A stretch of DNA of 64,000 bases. It comes from Pseudobutyrivibrio ruminis AD2017 (lineage in GTDB: Bacteria > Bacillota > Clostridia > Lachnospirales > Lachnospiraceae). Below the pieces are notes generated by a model that saw nothing but the letters and a program-made list of their open reading frames with translations, had not been told where the DNA came from and did not search any database. Numbering within the stretch: position 1 is the stretch's first letter; each line of letters starts with the position of its first letter. The translations under genes were made by a program, and so were the position numbers. This document shows, piece by piece, positions 1 through 8,940 of the stretch. The stretch spans positions 124,001-188,000 of the forward strand of contig NZ_AUJQ01000007.1 of the NCBI RefSeq assembly GCF_000424305.1. The letters run 5' to 3'.

Positions 1-767
1 CATCTACATCTTCAGTAGGTGGCGCAGTACTTTCACTTGCATTTGGTCCAGATGTATTTGCTAGATTCTTAAATGGTGCAGCAGCAGAAGATGCTCTTGC
101 AAAGAACGCTGATATTCGCAAGAACCCAGCACTTCTTGATGCACTTATTGGTGTTTATGAAAGAAACGTACTCGGTTACGAGTCTACAGCAGTTCTTCCA
201 TACTCACAGGCACTTAGCCGTTTCCCTGCTCACTTACAGCAGCTCGACATGGAGTCAAACGGTAAGAGCGTTAACAGATTTGGCGAAAAAGTTGATTACG
301 TTACAGGCCCAGTTATCTTTGGTGAGCCTGGTACAAACGGTCAGCACAGCTTCTACCAGTTATTACATCAGGGAACAAACATCATTCCACTTCAGTTCGT
401 AGGCTTCAAGAAGAGCCAGATGGCAACAGACGTTGTTATCGAGGGAAGCACATCACAGCAGAAGCTTAAGGCTAACGTTGCAGCTCAGATCATGGCTTTC
501 GCTTGCGGTAAGGATGATGACAACAGAAATAAATACTTCGAAGGTAACAGACCTTCTTCAATCATCGTTGGCGAGCAGCTTACACCAGAGACACTTGGTG
601 CACTTCTTGCTCACTTCGAGAACAAGGTTATGTTCCAGGGCTTCGTATGGAATCTTAACTCATTCGATCAGGAAGGTGTTCAGCTTGGAAAGGTACTTGC
701 AAAGAAGGTACTTGCTGGCGATACATCAGATGCTCTTGCAGCTTACGCAAAGCTTCTTGATATCTAA
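1..767 (+). CDS. pgi: Glucose-6-phosphate isomerase, C-terminal part (5' end outside window)
   Basis: Interconverts glucose 6-phosphate and fructose 6-phosphate in cytoplasmic glycolysis and gluconeogenesis. The open frame enters at base 3 and gives 254 residues to the TAA at 765-767, so roughly the second half of a long-type (about 550 residue) enzyme is visible. Near the entry point is the phosphate-binding STSSVGG segment; then come the NMESNGK-type block (here DMESNGKSVNR) and GEPGTNGQHSFYQLLHQGT, which contains the catalytic Glu and His region of the family. The match to the Escherichia coli-type enzyme is close over these blocks. A terminator follows directly. No promoter or start is visible. 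Confidence 0.97.
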   Translation, partial: STSSVGGAVLSLAFGPDVFARFLNGAAAEDALAKNADIRKNPALLDALIGVYERNVLGYESTAVLPYSQALSRFPAHLQQLDMESNGKSVNRFGEKVDYVTGPVIFGEPGTNGQHSFYQLLHQGTNIIPLQFVGFKKSQMATDVVIEGSTSQQKLKANVAAQIMAFACGKDDDNRNKYFEGNRPSSIIVGEQLTPETLGALLAHFENKVMFQGFVWNLNSFDQEGVQLGKVLAKKVLAGDTSDALAAYAKLLDI

Positions 768-780
768 AAAGTTTCTTAAA

Positions 781-814
781 AATGGCTACCGTGTATTGCG
801 GTAGCCATTTTTTT
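781..814 (+). terminator. Rho-independent terminator of pgi
   Basis: A 10-bp perfect stem (AATGGCTACC with GGTAGCCATT) around a 9-base loop is followed by a run of T, 13 bases after the pgi stop codon. Confidence 0.9.
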
Positions 815-850
815 ACGCTAGGATATGGTTTAGACGTAAATTGGAAGTAG

Positions 851-934
851 CCAGTAGGTAACAAGCTATTTATTTACTAAAGTGAAACATGGGTTGAACG
901 TAGTAAATAAATGCTTGTTTCCGTAACTGGCGAG
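851..934 (+). ncRNA. Candidate structured RNA element, copy A
   Basis: The two arms 851-879 and 901-930 are near-perfect inverted repeats of about 30 bases around a 21-base loop, ending just before the ribosome binding site (GTGAGGA) of the gene at 944. A second copy at 12603-12688 keeps the flanking blocks CnGTAGnTAnCAAGC, a loop core GAnACATG and the 3' block CGTAACnGGCGAG, while the outer stem changes from CCAG/CTGG to CCTG/CAGG, a compensating exchange. It does not match any riboswitch consensus I know. It could be a cis-regulatory RNA or a mobile palindromic repeat. Confidence 0.55.
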
Positions 935-943
935 TGAGGAATT

Positions 944-1636
944 ATGGCATATACAGATACAGAACAAGAAGCAGTTAAGAAAACTTGGGCGGGGGAAAAG
1001 GCAAAGCTCAGTCAAATGAGCTTCGACGAAAAGCTCGAATACATATGGGCTTACTACAAGTTACACATCCTTGTAATTCTACTAATACTAGGAGCCATCA
1101 CCTGGGGTGTGCATCACGCCATGACCTATGTAGAATATCGTATATACGGTATGGTAATTAACTCAAGCCAGTTTAACGAAGAGCTAAATGATACTCTCCA
1201 CGACACTCTTAAGATGGCAAAGCACGACGGAGTTAACATAACAGCGGATCTTTACACAGACGAAAGTGCCAACATGGGAGGATACGGCAATCGTCTTGAT
1301 ATCTATGTTATGTCAGGTCAGCTGGACTTCGCATTTACGGACCAGGCCGGCGTTGATTATTTAGTCAACATGGGCGCTATCAGAGACCTTAAGGAAACAG
1401 TGCCGGATTACCTGTTATCCCAGTGGGGCGATGACAGATTATACGAAGCATCCGTTGTTGGGGACGATGGCAAAACCTATTCAGGATATGTTGCGGTAGA
1501 TATTTCTGATAGTAAAATCCATGAATATTTTGGCTTAGCGGATAACATTAATTATCTTGTAATTGCTGATTTAAGCGGCAGCGAAGAATACATGGATAAT
1601 TTTTATAAGCTCTTATATGAGATAGAAGGAGAATAG
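944..1636 (+). CDS. Membrane-anchored protein of unknown function
   Basis: I do not recognise this 230-residue protein. The N-terminal 35 residues are charged and cytoplasmic-looking (MSFDEKLEYIWAYYKLH), followed by a single strongly hydrophobic segment at about residues 41-60 (ILVILLILGAITWGVHHAM) and an extracytoplasmic domain of about 170 residues without cysteines. The topology suggests a membrane-tethered outer domain. It is read behind structured element A with a GAGGA ribosome binding site, and the next gene starts 2 bases after its stop, so the pair is an operon. YesL-type partners are often found near sugar transporters, but none lies beside this pair. Confidence 0.6.
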   Translation: MAYTDTEQEAVKKTWAGEKAKLSQMSFDEKLEYIWAYYKLHILVILLILGAITWGVHHAMTYVEYRIYGMVINSSQFNEELNDTLHDTLKMAKHDGVNITADLYTDESANMGGYGNRLDIYVMSGQLDFAFTDQAGVDYLVNMGAIRDLKETVPDYLLSQWGDDRLYEASVVGDDGKTYSGYVAVDISDSKIHEYFGLADNINYLVIADLSGSEEYMDNFYKLLYEIEGE

Positions 1637-1638
1637 TT

Positions 1639-2274
1639 TTGGGAAGATTTTTTAACAGTAAGATTTTTGACGGAATAACAAAGGTAACTGATGTCATGCT
1701 AATCGGTTTTTACTTTATAGTATGCTCTTTACCAATTTTTACAATCGGCGCTAGCTCAACAGCTTTGTACTACGCAATCCACAAATCTGTGTTCAGAGGA
1801 CGTGGCTACACCACAGAGTTCTTCCGTTCATTCAAGGATAACTTCAAGCAGTCAACATTGTCATGGTTGATTTTCATGGTATTATTTGGAGTTCTTTCAG
1901 CAGACATTTACGTCACTAGAAATTTCATCCAGGCCAACAGCCCAATGGCTGCAGCATCAGTATTTTTCCTAGTATTACTGATTTTCACTATCGTTTGGTC
2001 AATTTATCATTTCGCATACATCGCCAGATTCGCCAACAGCTTCAAGGAATCCTTCAAGATTTCCGCAATCATCATGATTGCTAACATCGGCTGGAGCATA
2101 GCAATTATTGCAGTTGTTATCGTACTAGTGCTTTTGATGTACAGATTCATGATATTAATCGTATTTGCACCAGGCATATTCGCCTGCGCACTTCATCCAA
2201 TCCTTGAGAAGGTCTTCCGCAAGTACATGTCTGCCGAAGACATCGCCAAAGAGGACGAGGATTTACATTATTAA
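1639..2274 (+). CDS. YesL-like (DUF624) integral membrane protein
   Basis: A 211-residue membrane protein starting at TTG with a GAAGGAG ribosome binding site inside the end of the previous gene. The opening GRFFNSKIFDGITKVTDVM, then a first membrane segment (IGFYFIVCSLPIFTIGASSTA), is the typical start of the YesL/DUF624 family. About four to five hydrophobic segments follow, and the C-terminus is acidic and soluble. The biochemical role of the family is unknown; members are often linked to carbohydrate uptake loci. It probably acts with the membrane-anchored protein encoded just upstream. Confidence 0.75.
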   Translation: MGRFFNSKIFDGITKVTDVMLIGFYFIVCSLPIFTIGASSTALYYAIHKSVFRGRGYTTEFFRSFKDNFKQSTLSWLIFMVLFGVLSADIYVTRNFIQANSPMAAASVFFLVLLIFTIVWSIYHFAYIARFANSFKESFKISAIIMIANIGWSIAIIAVVIVLVLLMYRFMILIVFAPGIFACALHPILEKVFRKYMSAEDIAKEDEDLHY

Positions 2275-2286
2275 ATAGCTTTATCG

Positions 2287-2323
2287 TAGAGGCATCCTAT
2301 AATAGGAATGCCTCTATTTTTTT
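2287..2323 (+). terminator. Terminator between convergent genes
   Basis: TAGAGGCAT pairs with ATGCCTCTA and an inner CCTA/TAGG extends the stem; seven T follow. It ends the YesL-type operon and overlaps the last codons of the opposing gene at 2297. Confidence 0.85.
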
Positions 2324-3091
2324 GTCCACAATAAAAGAATCCAACGGGTCATCGCTAGTCTCGAAGGAAGCAATAAGATTCTTACCTAGATGGTAATCGG
2401 ATTGTTCATATAAAGATAGCTTCAGCATGTTGTTGACACTGTAGTTTTGGTCATCAGATAGTCCAAAATGCTCCCAGATAATAGTGGTTCTGGTTCGCTT
2501 GTTCAGCGTAATGAAATCAGGATATTTAAGATTGTCGCTTAAAACAATCTTAGGTTCATACACATAAGGTATTTCGAAATCTAAAAGTCTGTCTGCGATA
2601 ATCTTTTCTGATTTGGAACGAACCAGCTCCCCGTTTTTAGTGTAGACGCCCTTATCTATGAGGTAAGTGTTCTGGCAGCTGGGATTATCGTTATACCAGT
2701 CTTTCACAAAGGTTTCGATGTCCGGAATAATCGGCGTAATCAGCGACCTTCTTCCTGGATTAAAGGAATAGTAGATGTTATCCAGCTCTACATATAAATC
2801 CACATGAATTCCCTTTTTAACCTTACAAATCAATTCGTGCATTCGCTTTGAAACTTTCATTAGATAATCCCTCTGACAGATGGCTGTGATAAATCCTATA
2901 TTGTCAGCGGACATGTATTTACCTTTGGTATCAGAGCGGTTTTTGTAGTAATAAAATCTAGGATATCCTTTGCTGCTCTCCAAGCGGATAAAACCCTTTG
3001 GTGATGAATGTAGCTCTTTATCTGCGATATCCATTAGTTGGTAGATAGATTGAACCAGCTTATTGATGTCTATTGTTGGTGTTGTTAACAT
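2297..3091 (-). CDS. PD-(D/E)XK-like nuclease-fold protein, function unknown
   Basis: A 264-residue soluble protein with a strong AAGGAGG ribosome binding site. The C-terminal half carries spaced blocks typical of restriction-endonuclease-like folds: SE at 161-162 in a helix, a YPDF block at 190-193 after a strand, and IIWEHFG at 205-210, giving E, D and E as candidate metal ligands. The N-terminal 90 residues are rich in Lys and Tyr and may bind nucleic acid. Stand-alone proteins of this layout are common and uncharacterised in Clostridia. Nuclease activity is inferred from the motif spacing only. It reads away from the symmetric box array at 3147-3457, which may hold its control region. Confidence 0.6.
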   Translation of the reverse strand: MLTTPTIDINKLVQSIYQLMDIADKELHSSPKGFIRLESSKGYPRFYYYKNRSDTKGKYMSADNIGFITAICQRDYLMKVSKRMHELICKVKKGIHVDLYVELDNIYYSFNPGRRSLITPIIPDIETFVKDWYNDNPSCQNTYLIDKGVYTKNGELVRSKSEKIIADRLLDFEIPYVYEPKIVLSDNLKYPDFITLNKRTRTTIIWEHFGLSDDQNYSVNNMLKLSLYEQSDYHLGKNLIASFETSDDPLDSFIVDKKIEAFLL

Positions 3092-3146
3092 GTTTCCTCC
3101 TTAAAAATGGTGTTTATGGCGTGGCCAGGAGCTTTTTGGGGGCCAG

Positions 3147-3457
3147 TTAAGTGTGAAATTAGGAAAAATATAAATTCACTTAAAAACTGATTTTGCTGTT
3201 AAGTTTAAATAGATTTTATAAAAATAAACTTAAATAAATTAGAATAAAAAGGTAGATTGTTAAGTGGAAAAATTAGTTTTGGGGAGAAACTTAACAACAT
3301 CCTTTGCAATGTTAAGTGAATATTTAGAAATGCATATTAAACTTAAAAATAGCTAAAATGATTTAACGATAATTAAGTGAAAATATTTTTTTCTCATAGA
3401 AACTTAACAGCAAAATCAATTTTTAAGTGGAGATTTAGAATTCCGAAAAAAACTTAA
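3147..3457. repeat. Symmetric array of twelve TTAAGT/ACTTAA boxes
   Basis: Six units of TTAAGT-N23-ACTTAA (N25 in the first) begin at 3147, 3199, 3260, 3312, 3373 and 3423, so unit starts are 52, 61, 52, 61 and 50 bases apart. The gaps between neighbouring opposed boxes alternate between about 21-23 and 32 bases. The array is symmetric about base 3303: bases 3179-3203 and 3403-3427 are inverted repeats with one mismatch in 25, and CTTAAC/GTTAAG at 3290-3316 pair across the same centre. It is AT-rich and non-coding. It may be a multi-site operator or a chromosome-organising site; function unknown. Confidence 0.8.
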
Positions 3458-3555
3458 CTTTGCAAGCAAAAACTAGCCAGGGGTTGCGTCTAAATTCATA
3501 AAAAAGCGCAAAAAGACCCAGTACGCGTCAATATTCATATTAATGGTGGGTATTA

Positions 3556-3707
3556 ATTGCCTGATAAAGGCAATGGATGCAAACTATAACTTTTGCTGAA
3601 GTTATATGTCATCATGTGCTTGCTGCTAAAGCAATGATGAAATTGCATGATGCTGTATGAAATTACAGCGGTGTGTCCTGTGAATAACACAATGTTATAT
3701 ATAACAT
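3556..3707. other. Cluster of short hairpins in the uvrB upstream gap
   Basis: Four perfect small hairpins lie in a row: 3556-3574 (7-bp stem), 3585-3606 (8 bp), 3620-3634 (5 bp) and 3652-3669 (6 bp). A 16-base perfect palindrome ATGTTATATATAACAT follows at 3692-3707. No open frame of note crosses them. They could form a non-coding RNA or an extended control region. Together with the box array they fill most of the 801-base gap between 3091 and 3893. Confidence 0.5.
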
Positions 3708-3761
3708 GCCATCAACAATATGTCAACTACAAAATAACGACAGCCTCATAAAAACAAAACA

Positions 3762-3775
3762 CAAACAAATGTTTG
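3762..3775. promoter_or_regulatory. Candidate LexA (SOS) box of uvrBA
   Basis: CAAACAAATGTTTG is a perfect dyad that matches the Gram-positive LexA/DinR consensus CGAACnnnnGTTCG at all but one position of each half site. It overlaps the first three bases of the -35 box of the uvrB promoter, where a repressor would block RNA polymerase. uvrB is a known SOS gene in Bacillus. Confidence 0.6.
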
Positions 3776-3800
3776 ACATATCCCATAGCTATGATATAAT
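3773..3800 (+). promoter_or_regulatory. Sigma-A promoter of uvrB-uvrA
   Basis: A perfect TTGACA (3773-3778) is separated by 16 bases from a perfect TATAAT (3795-3800), about 90 bases before the uvrB start. Confidence 0.85.
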
Positions 3801-3892
3801 AAAATACATACGATTGTGCACAATTAAAATTGCGCCGCCAATCAGAAAGAACAATTAACAATCAACAATAATGTAGATTTCGAGGGCCAGTT

Positions 3893-5872
3893 ATGGATTT
3901 CAAATTACATTCAGAATATAAACCAACAGGTGACCAGCCACAGGCTATCGCAGATTTGGTAAGGGGGTTCAAGGAAGGTAACCAGATGCAGACACTTCTT
4001 GGTGTTACAGGTTCTGGTAAGACCTTCACCATGGCTAATGTCATTGAGCAGCTGAACAAGCCTACCCTTATCATTGCACACAACAAGACCTTGGCGGGCC
4101 AGCTATACAGCGAATTTAAAGAATTCTTCCCAGAGAACGCTGTGGAATATTTCGTGTCTTACTACGATTATTATCAGCCAGAGGCCTATGTGCCTAGTAC
4201 GGATACATACATCGCGAAGGATTCTTCTATTAATGATGAAATAGATAAGCTACGCCTTTCAGCCACAGCTTCTTTGTCAGAACGCCGTGACGTTATCATC
4301 GTTTCTTCAGTTTCCTGTATTTACGGTATTGGTGAGCCAGATGATTTCCAGAACATGATGGTTAGCCTTCGCCCAGGAGATTTCAAGGACAGAGATGATG
4401 TTATCCATGAGCTTATCAACATCCAGTACCAGCGAAACGACATGGATTTTGACCGCGGTACCTTCAGAGTGCGAGGCGATACGCTGGAGGTTATCCCAGC
4501 CAACACTAGCGACTACGGCATCCGTATCGAATTCTTCGGAGATGAGATAGACCGCATTTGCGAGACGGATATTATGACGGGGCAGGTGAAGCGTGAGCTT
4601 GAGCATGTAGCCATTTTCCCAGCCAGTCACTACGTTATTCCGCAGGATAAGATTAACGCGGCCTGCGCCAGCATCGAGGCAGAGCTGGATGAAAGGGTGA
4701 AGTTCTTCAAGTCAGAGGACAAGCTTATAGAGGCTCAGCGTATAGCAGAGCGTACTAATTTTGATATAGAAATGCTTCGTGAAACAGGCTTTTGCTCCGG
4801 CATTGAAAACTACAGTAGGCACATGACCAATCAGCAGCCAGGAGAGCCACCTAAGTGCCTGATAGATTATTTCGATGATGATTTCCTTATTATTGTGGAC
4901 GAAAGTCACATCACTCTTCCTCAGGTAAGGGGAATGTTTGCAGGTGACCAAGCACGTAAGAAGACTTTGGTTGAATACGGCTTCAGATTGCCATCAGCGC
5001 TTGATAACAGACCGCTTAATTTTGGAGAGTTCGAATCAAAGATTGACCAGATTATGTTTGTAAGTGCAACACCTGGTGACTATGAAGAGGAGCACGAGCT
5101 TCTTAGAACAGAGCAGGTTATCCGCCCAACAGGCTTGCTTGATCCTGAGGTGGAGGTAAGGCCAGTTGAGGGGCAGATTGATGACCTCTTCAACGAAATC
5201 CAAAAGGAAGTTGAAAAGAAAAATAAGGTAATGATAACCACTCTTACCAAGCGAATGGCGGAGGACCTTACAGATTATCTGGCAGAGCTTGGCGTCAGAG
5301 TTAAATACATGCATTCAGACATTGATACCATGGAGCGCGCAGAAATCATCAGAGATTTGCGCCTGGATGTGTTTGATGTATTAGTTGGTATCAACCTGCT
5401 TCGAGAGGGCTTGGATATCCCAGAGATTACGCTGGTTGCTATCCTTGATGCAGATAAGGAAGGCTTCCTTAGAAGTGAGCGCTCGCTGATTCAGACAATC
5501 GGACGAGCAGCCCGAAATTCCGAAGGCCATGTTATCATGTATGCTGATACCATCACGGAATCCATGGAAAAGGCCATCTCCGAGACAGAGCGTCGTCGCG
5601 AGATTCAGAAGGCCTACAATAAGGAACACGGCATCACTCCTAAGACTATACAAAAATCCGTCCGCGAGCTTATATCTATTTCCAAGGATATTGCCCACAA
5701 GGAGATGCAGTTCAAGAAGGACCCTGAGGAAATGGATAAGAAGGAGCTTGAGAAGCTGATTGCAGACATTCAGAAGAAGATGCAAAAGGCTGCCGCCGAG
5801 CTGAACTTCGAAGCCGCCGCCGAATACCGCGACAAGATGGTTGAACTGAAAAATATGTTGAGGGACTTATAA
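3893..5872 (+). CDS. uvrB: Excinuclease ABC subunit B
   Basis: Damage-verifying helicase-like subunit of nucleotide excision repair, loaded on DNA by UvrA and then recruiting UvrC. At 659 residues it has the usual length. Walker A is GVTGSGKT at 37-44; the DNA-clamping beta-hairpin with the conserved [10 protein letters not shown] block lies around 91-100; the DESH helicase motif is near residue 336; and a C-terminal UVR motif that contacts UvrC lies at about 620-655. ATG is preceded by GAGGG. The gene is separated from uvrA by one base, so the two are one operon, read from a promoter with a LexA-like box. Confidence 0.98.
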   Translation: MDFKLHSEYKPTGDQPQAIADLVRGFKEGNQMQTLLGVTGSGKTFTMANVIEQLNKPTLIIAHNKTLAGQLYSEFKEFFPENAVEYFVSYYDYYQPEAYVPSTDTYIAKDSSINDEIDKLRLSATASLSERRDVIIVSSVSCIYGIGEPDDFQNMMVSLRPGDFKDRDDVIHELINIQYQRNDMDFDRGTFRVRGDTLEVIPANTSDYGIRIEFFGDEIDRICETDIMTGQVKRELEHVAIFPASHYVIPQDKINAACASIEAELDERVKFFKSEDKLIEAQRIAERTNFDIEMLRETGFCSGIENYSRHMTNQQPGEPPKCLIDYFDDDFLIIVDESHITLPQVRGMFAGDQARKKTLVEYGFRLPSALDNRPLNFGEFESKIDQIMFVSATPGDYEEEHELLRTEQVIRPTGLLDPEVEVRPVEGQIDDLFNEIQKEVEKKNKVMITTLTKRMAEDLTDYLAELGVRVKYMHSDIDTMERAEIIRDLRLDVFDVLVGINLLREGLDIPEITLVAILDADKEGFLRSERSLIQTIGRAARNSEGHVIMYADTITESMEKAISETERRREIQKAYNKEHGITPKTIQKSVRELISISKDIAHKEMQFKKDPEEMDKKELEKLIADIQKKMQKAAAELNFEAAAEYRDKMVELKNMLRDL

Positions 5873-5873
5873 A

Positions 5874-8696
5874 ATGAAAGAAAGAAAATATATAAAAATC
5901 AAAGGCGCTAACGAACACAACCTTAAAAACGTCAGCTTAGACATCCCACGTGATGAGTTCGTTGTGCTTACAGGATTGTCAGGTTCGGGAAAATCATCCT
6001 TAGCCTTTGACACAATTTTTGCTGAAGGCCAAAGACGCTACATGGAATCTCTTTCCAGCTACGCTCGCCAGTTCCTAGGCCAGATGGAAAAGCCAAATGT
6101 AGAGCACATGGAAGGTATGCCACCAGCCATTTCAATCGACCAGAAGAGCACCAACCACAACCCACGTTCTACAGTTGGTACAGTTACAGAGATATACGAT
6201 TACATGCGTCTTTTGTACGCTAGATGCGGTGTGCCACACTGCCCAAACTGTGGCAAGCCAATCAGCAAGCAGACAGTAGACCAGATGGTGGATGCCATTA
6301 TGGCATTGCCAGAGCGTACCAAGATTCAGCTGTTGGCTCCTGTCGTTAGAGGCCGCAAGGGTACACACGAAAAGCTCTTTGAAAAAGCTAAGAAATCCGG
6401 CTATGTACGTGTCAACGTAGATGGCAATGTGTACGACCTTTCCGAAGAAATAAAGCTTGATAAGAACATCAAGCATAACATAGAAATAGTAGTAGACCGA
6501 TTGGTTGTAAAGGAAGGCATTGAAAAGCGTCTCACAGATTCCATTGAAGCTGTGCTTAAGCTGGCTGATGGCCTGATGATTGTAGATGTTATCGATGGGG
6601 AGCCGATCAGATTTTCCGAGGGCTTTTCATGTCCTGATTGCGGAATCAGCATCGATGAGGTAGAGCCACGAAGCTTCTCCTTCAATAACCCATTTGGTGC
6701 CTGCCCAGAGTGCTTTGGTTTGGGCTACAAAATGGAATTTGACGAGGATTTGATGATTCCAGACAAGAGCCTTTCCTTTAATCAGGGAGCTGTTCAGGTA
6801 ATGGGCTGGCAGTCTTCAAACAAGAGCACCAGCTTTGCACACGCACTTTTGGAGGCACTTGCAAAGGAATACGATTTTTCACTGGACACTCCATACAAGG
6901 AGCTTCCTGAAAACATAAGATACATGTTTATCCATGGCTTTGACCGTTCGGTAGATGTGCATTACCAGGGCCAAAGGGGCCGTGGCGTTTACCCTACAGT
7001 TTTCGAGGGATTAATTGAAAATGTTAACCGCAGATATAAGGAAACATTTTCTGAATCAGCTAAAAAAGAATACGAAGAGTTCATGTTCTACAGTGATTGC
7101 CCATGCTGCCACGGTCAGCGTTTGAAGAAGGAATCACTGGCAGTTACATTAGATGGCAAGAACATCTTCGAAATGACTCAGTACCCAGTACATGAGCTTT
7201 ATAACATGATAGATAATCTGCATCTTACAGAGCAACAGAAAAAGATAGGTGCTGTTGTTTTAAAGGAGATTAAGGCAAGACTTAAATTCATGGTGGATGT
7301 AGGTTTGGATTACCTTACACTTAGCCGTGCCACAGCCACACTTTCAGGTGGTGAGGCTCAGCGTATCCGCCTTGCAACACAGATAGGTTCAGGCCTGGTT
7401 GGTGTAGCCTATATCTTGGACGAGCCATCAATCGGCTTGCACCAGAAGGATAACGACAAGCTATTAGCATCCCTTAAGGGATTGCGAGACCTTGGCAACA
7501 CCCTTATCGTAGTAGAGCATGATGCGGATACTATGAAGGCTGCGGATTATCTTGTGGATATCGGTCCTCGCGCAGGCAAGGACGGTGGACAAGTTATCGC
7601 CGCAGGAACTCCGGAGGAAATCATGGCATGTCCAGATTCCATCACAGGCCAATACCTTAGCGGCAAGCTTTGCATCCCAGTTCCAAAGGAGCGTAGACAG
7701 CCAACCGGTTGGCTTACTATAAAGGGAGCCAGAGAGCACAACCTTAAGAATATCGATGTGGACATCCCACTTGGTATCATGACAGTTGTAACAGGTGTTT
7801 CCGGCTCAGGAAAGAGCTCTCTTGTAAACGAAATCCTTTACAAGGATTTGGCGAAGCGATTGAACCGTGCCCGTAAGGTTTCAGGAAAGCATGATGATAT
7901 TATTGGAACAGAGGCGCTAGATAAGGTCATCGATATCGACCAGTCTCCAATCGGACGTACACCACGTTCCAACCCTGCCACATACACAGGTGTATTCGAC
8001 CTGATTCGTGACCTGTTTGCAGGAACAACTGAGGCTAAGGAGCGTGGCTACAGCAAGGGACGATTCTCCTTCAATGTAAAGGGCGGCCGATGTGAGGCAT
8101 GCTCAGGCGATGGTATCATCAAAATAGAGATGCACTTCCTGCCAGACGTTTATGTACCATGCGAGGTCTGCGGTGGTAAGCGATACAACCGTGAGACTCT
8201 TGAGGTTCATTATAAAGGAAAGACAATTTACGATATCCTTGATATGACAGTTGAGGAGGCGGTAGAGTTCTTCAAGAATGTACCTAGCATTCTTAACAAG
8301 ATTCAGAGCTTGTATGATGTAGGACTTGGCTATATCAAGCTTGGTCAGCCATCTACCACATTATCAGGTGGTGAGGCCCAGCGTATCAAGCTTGCTACCG
8401 AGCTTTCGCGCCGTGCTACAGGCAAGACTATCTACATCTTAGACGAGCCAACAACAGGTCTTCATTTTGATGATGTTAACAAGCTTGTAGAAATCATGCG
8501 TAAGCTATCTGATTCTGGAAATACGGTAGTTGTTATCGAGCATAATCTTGATGTAATCAAGTGTGCAGATTACATCATCGACATGGGCCCAGACGGAGGA
8601 GATAGAGGCGGTACCGTAATTGCGAAGGGTACCCCGGAGGAGATTGTAAAGGTAAAGAAGAGCTATACAGGACAGTATTTGAAGGAATATTTGTAG
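5874..8696 (+). CDS. uvrA: Excinuclease ABC subunit A
   Basis: Damage-sensing ABC-type ATPase of nucleotide excision repair; a dimer scans DNA and delivers UvrB. The 940 residues contain two ATPase modules: Walker [10 protein letters not shown] near residue 33 and GVSGSGKSS near 640, and two LSGGEAQRI signature motifs. Zinc-binding cysteine pairs are visible (CPNCGKP; CPDCGIS with CPECFG; CEACSG with CEVCGG). The ATG starts one base after the uvrB stop, consistent with coupled expression. Length and motifs are normal. Confidence 0.98.
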   Translation: MKERKYIKIKGANEHNLKNVSLDIPRDEFVVLTGLSGSGKSSLAFDTIFAEGQRRYMESLSSYARQFLGQMEKPNVEHMEGMPPAISIDQKSTNHNPRSTVGTVTEIYDYMRLLYARCGVPHCPNCGKPISKQTVDQMVDAIMALPERTKIQLLAPVVRGRKGTHEKLFEKAKKSGYVRVNVDGNVYDLSEEIKLDKNIKHNIEIVVDRLVVKEGIEKRLTDSIEAVLKLADGLMIVDVIDGEPIRFSEGFSCPDCGISIDEVEPRSFSFNNPFGACPECFGLGYKMEFDEDLMIPDKSLSFNQGAVQVMGWQSSNKSTSFAHALLEALAKEYDFSLDTPYKELPENIRYMFIHGFDRSVDVHYQGQRGRGVYPTVFEGLIENVNRRYKETFSESAKKEYEEFMFYSDCPCCHGQRLKKESLAVTLDGKNIFEMTQYPVHELYNMIDNLHLTEQQKKIGAVVLKEIKARLKFMVDVGLDYLTLSRATATLSGGEAQRIRLATQIGSGLVGVAYILDEPSIGLHQKDNDKLLASLKGLRDLGNTLIVVEHDADTMKAADYLVDIGPRAGKDGGQVIAAGTPEEIMACPDSITGQYLSGKLCIPVPKERRQPTGWLTIKGAREHNLKNIDVDIPLGIMTVVTGVSGSGKSSLVNEILYKDLAKRLNRARKVSGKHDDIIGTEALDKVIDIDQSPIGRTPRSNPATYTGVFDLIRDLFAGTTEAKERGYSKGRFSFNVKGGRCEACSGDGIIKIEMHFLPDVYVPCEVCGGKRYNRETLEVHYKGKTIYDILDMTVEEAVEFFKNVPSILNKIQSLYDVGLGYIKLGQPSTTLSGGEAQRIKLATELSRRATGKTIYILDEPTTGLHFDDVNKLVEIMRKLSDSGNTVVVIEHNLDVIKCADYIIDMGPDGGDRGGTVIAKGTPEEIVKVKKSYTGQYLKEYL

Positions 8697-8796
8697 ACCA
8701 CAAACAAAAATAAGTGAGTAAGTTTGTCTATTTTGTGAAAAAATTTTTCAATCTTCACTCAGTCTTCACATAAAGGCGTTATATTACTTACCGTAC

Positions 8797-8900
8797 TAGC
8801 GGAAAGCTAATACCAAATTTTTCATAACTCAGCGACCAGAGGAAACTTTGGTCGCACTCCCCGAATATTACACCAGCGTTTGAATGCGCTGGTGTTTTTT
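8797..8900 (+). ncRNA. Candidate structured leader or small RNA before sdaAB
   Basis: Three hairpins follow one another: TAGC/GCTA with a GGAAA loop at 8797-8809, a 9-bp stem with GGAAAC loop at 8832-8855, and a 9-bp terminator stem at 8870-8895 followed by six T. The terminator stands 40 bases before the sdaAB start, so transcripts from upstream would end unless read through. This is the layout of an attenuator or riboswitch, or of a free small RNA. No known riboswitch core is evident. Confidence 0.5.
8869..8900 (+). terminator. Terminator or attenuator upstream of sdaAB
   Basis: ACACCAGCG pairs with CGCTGGTGT around an 8-base loop, ending in a T run. It is too far from uvrA (about 170 bases) to be an obvious end for that operon and may belong to the leader RNA. 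Confidence 0.85.
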
Positions 8901-8940
8901 GTTAGTATGAAAATAGTGTAAAAATATATCTGGAGGCATT

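Noticed and set aside
3147-3457. CRISPR array
   Set aside because: The regular spacing is suggestive, but only 6-7 base boxes in opposed orientation recur; there is no identical 25-40 base repeat, and no cas gene is near.
8769-8790. Promoter for the sdaAB leader
   Set aside because: TATATT is present, but no -35-like box stands at 16-18 bases, so I did not list it as a feature.
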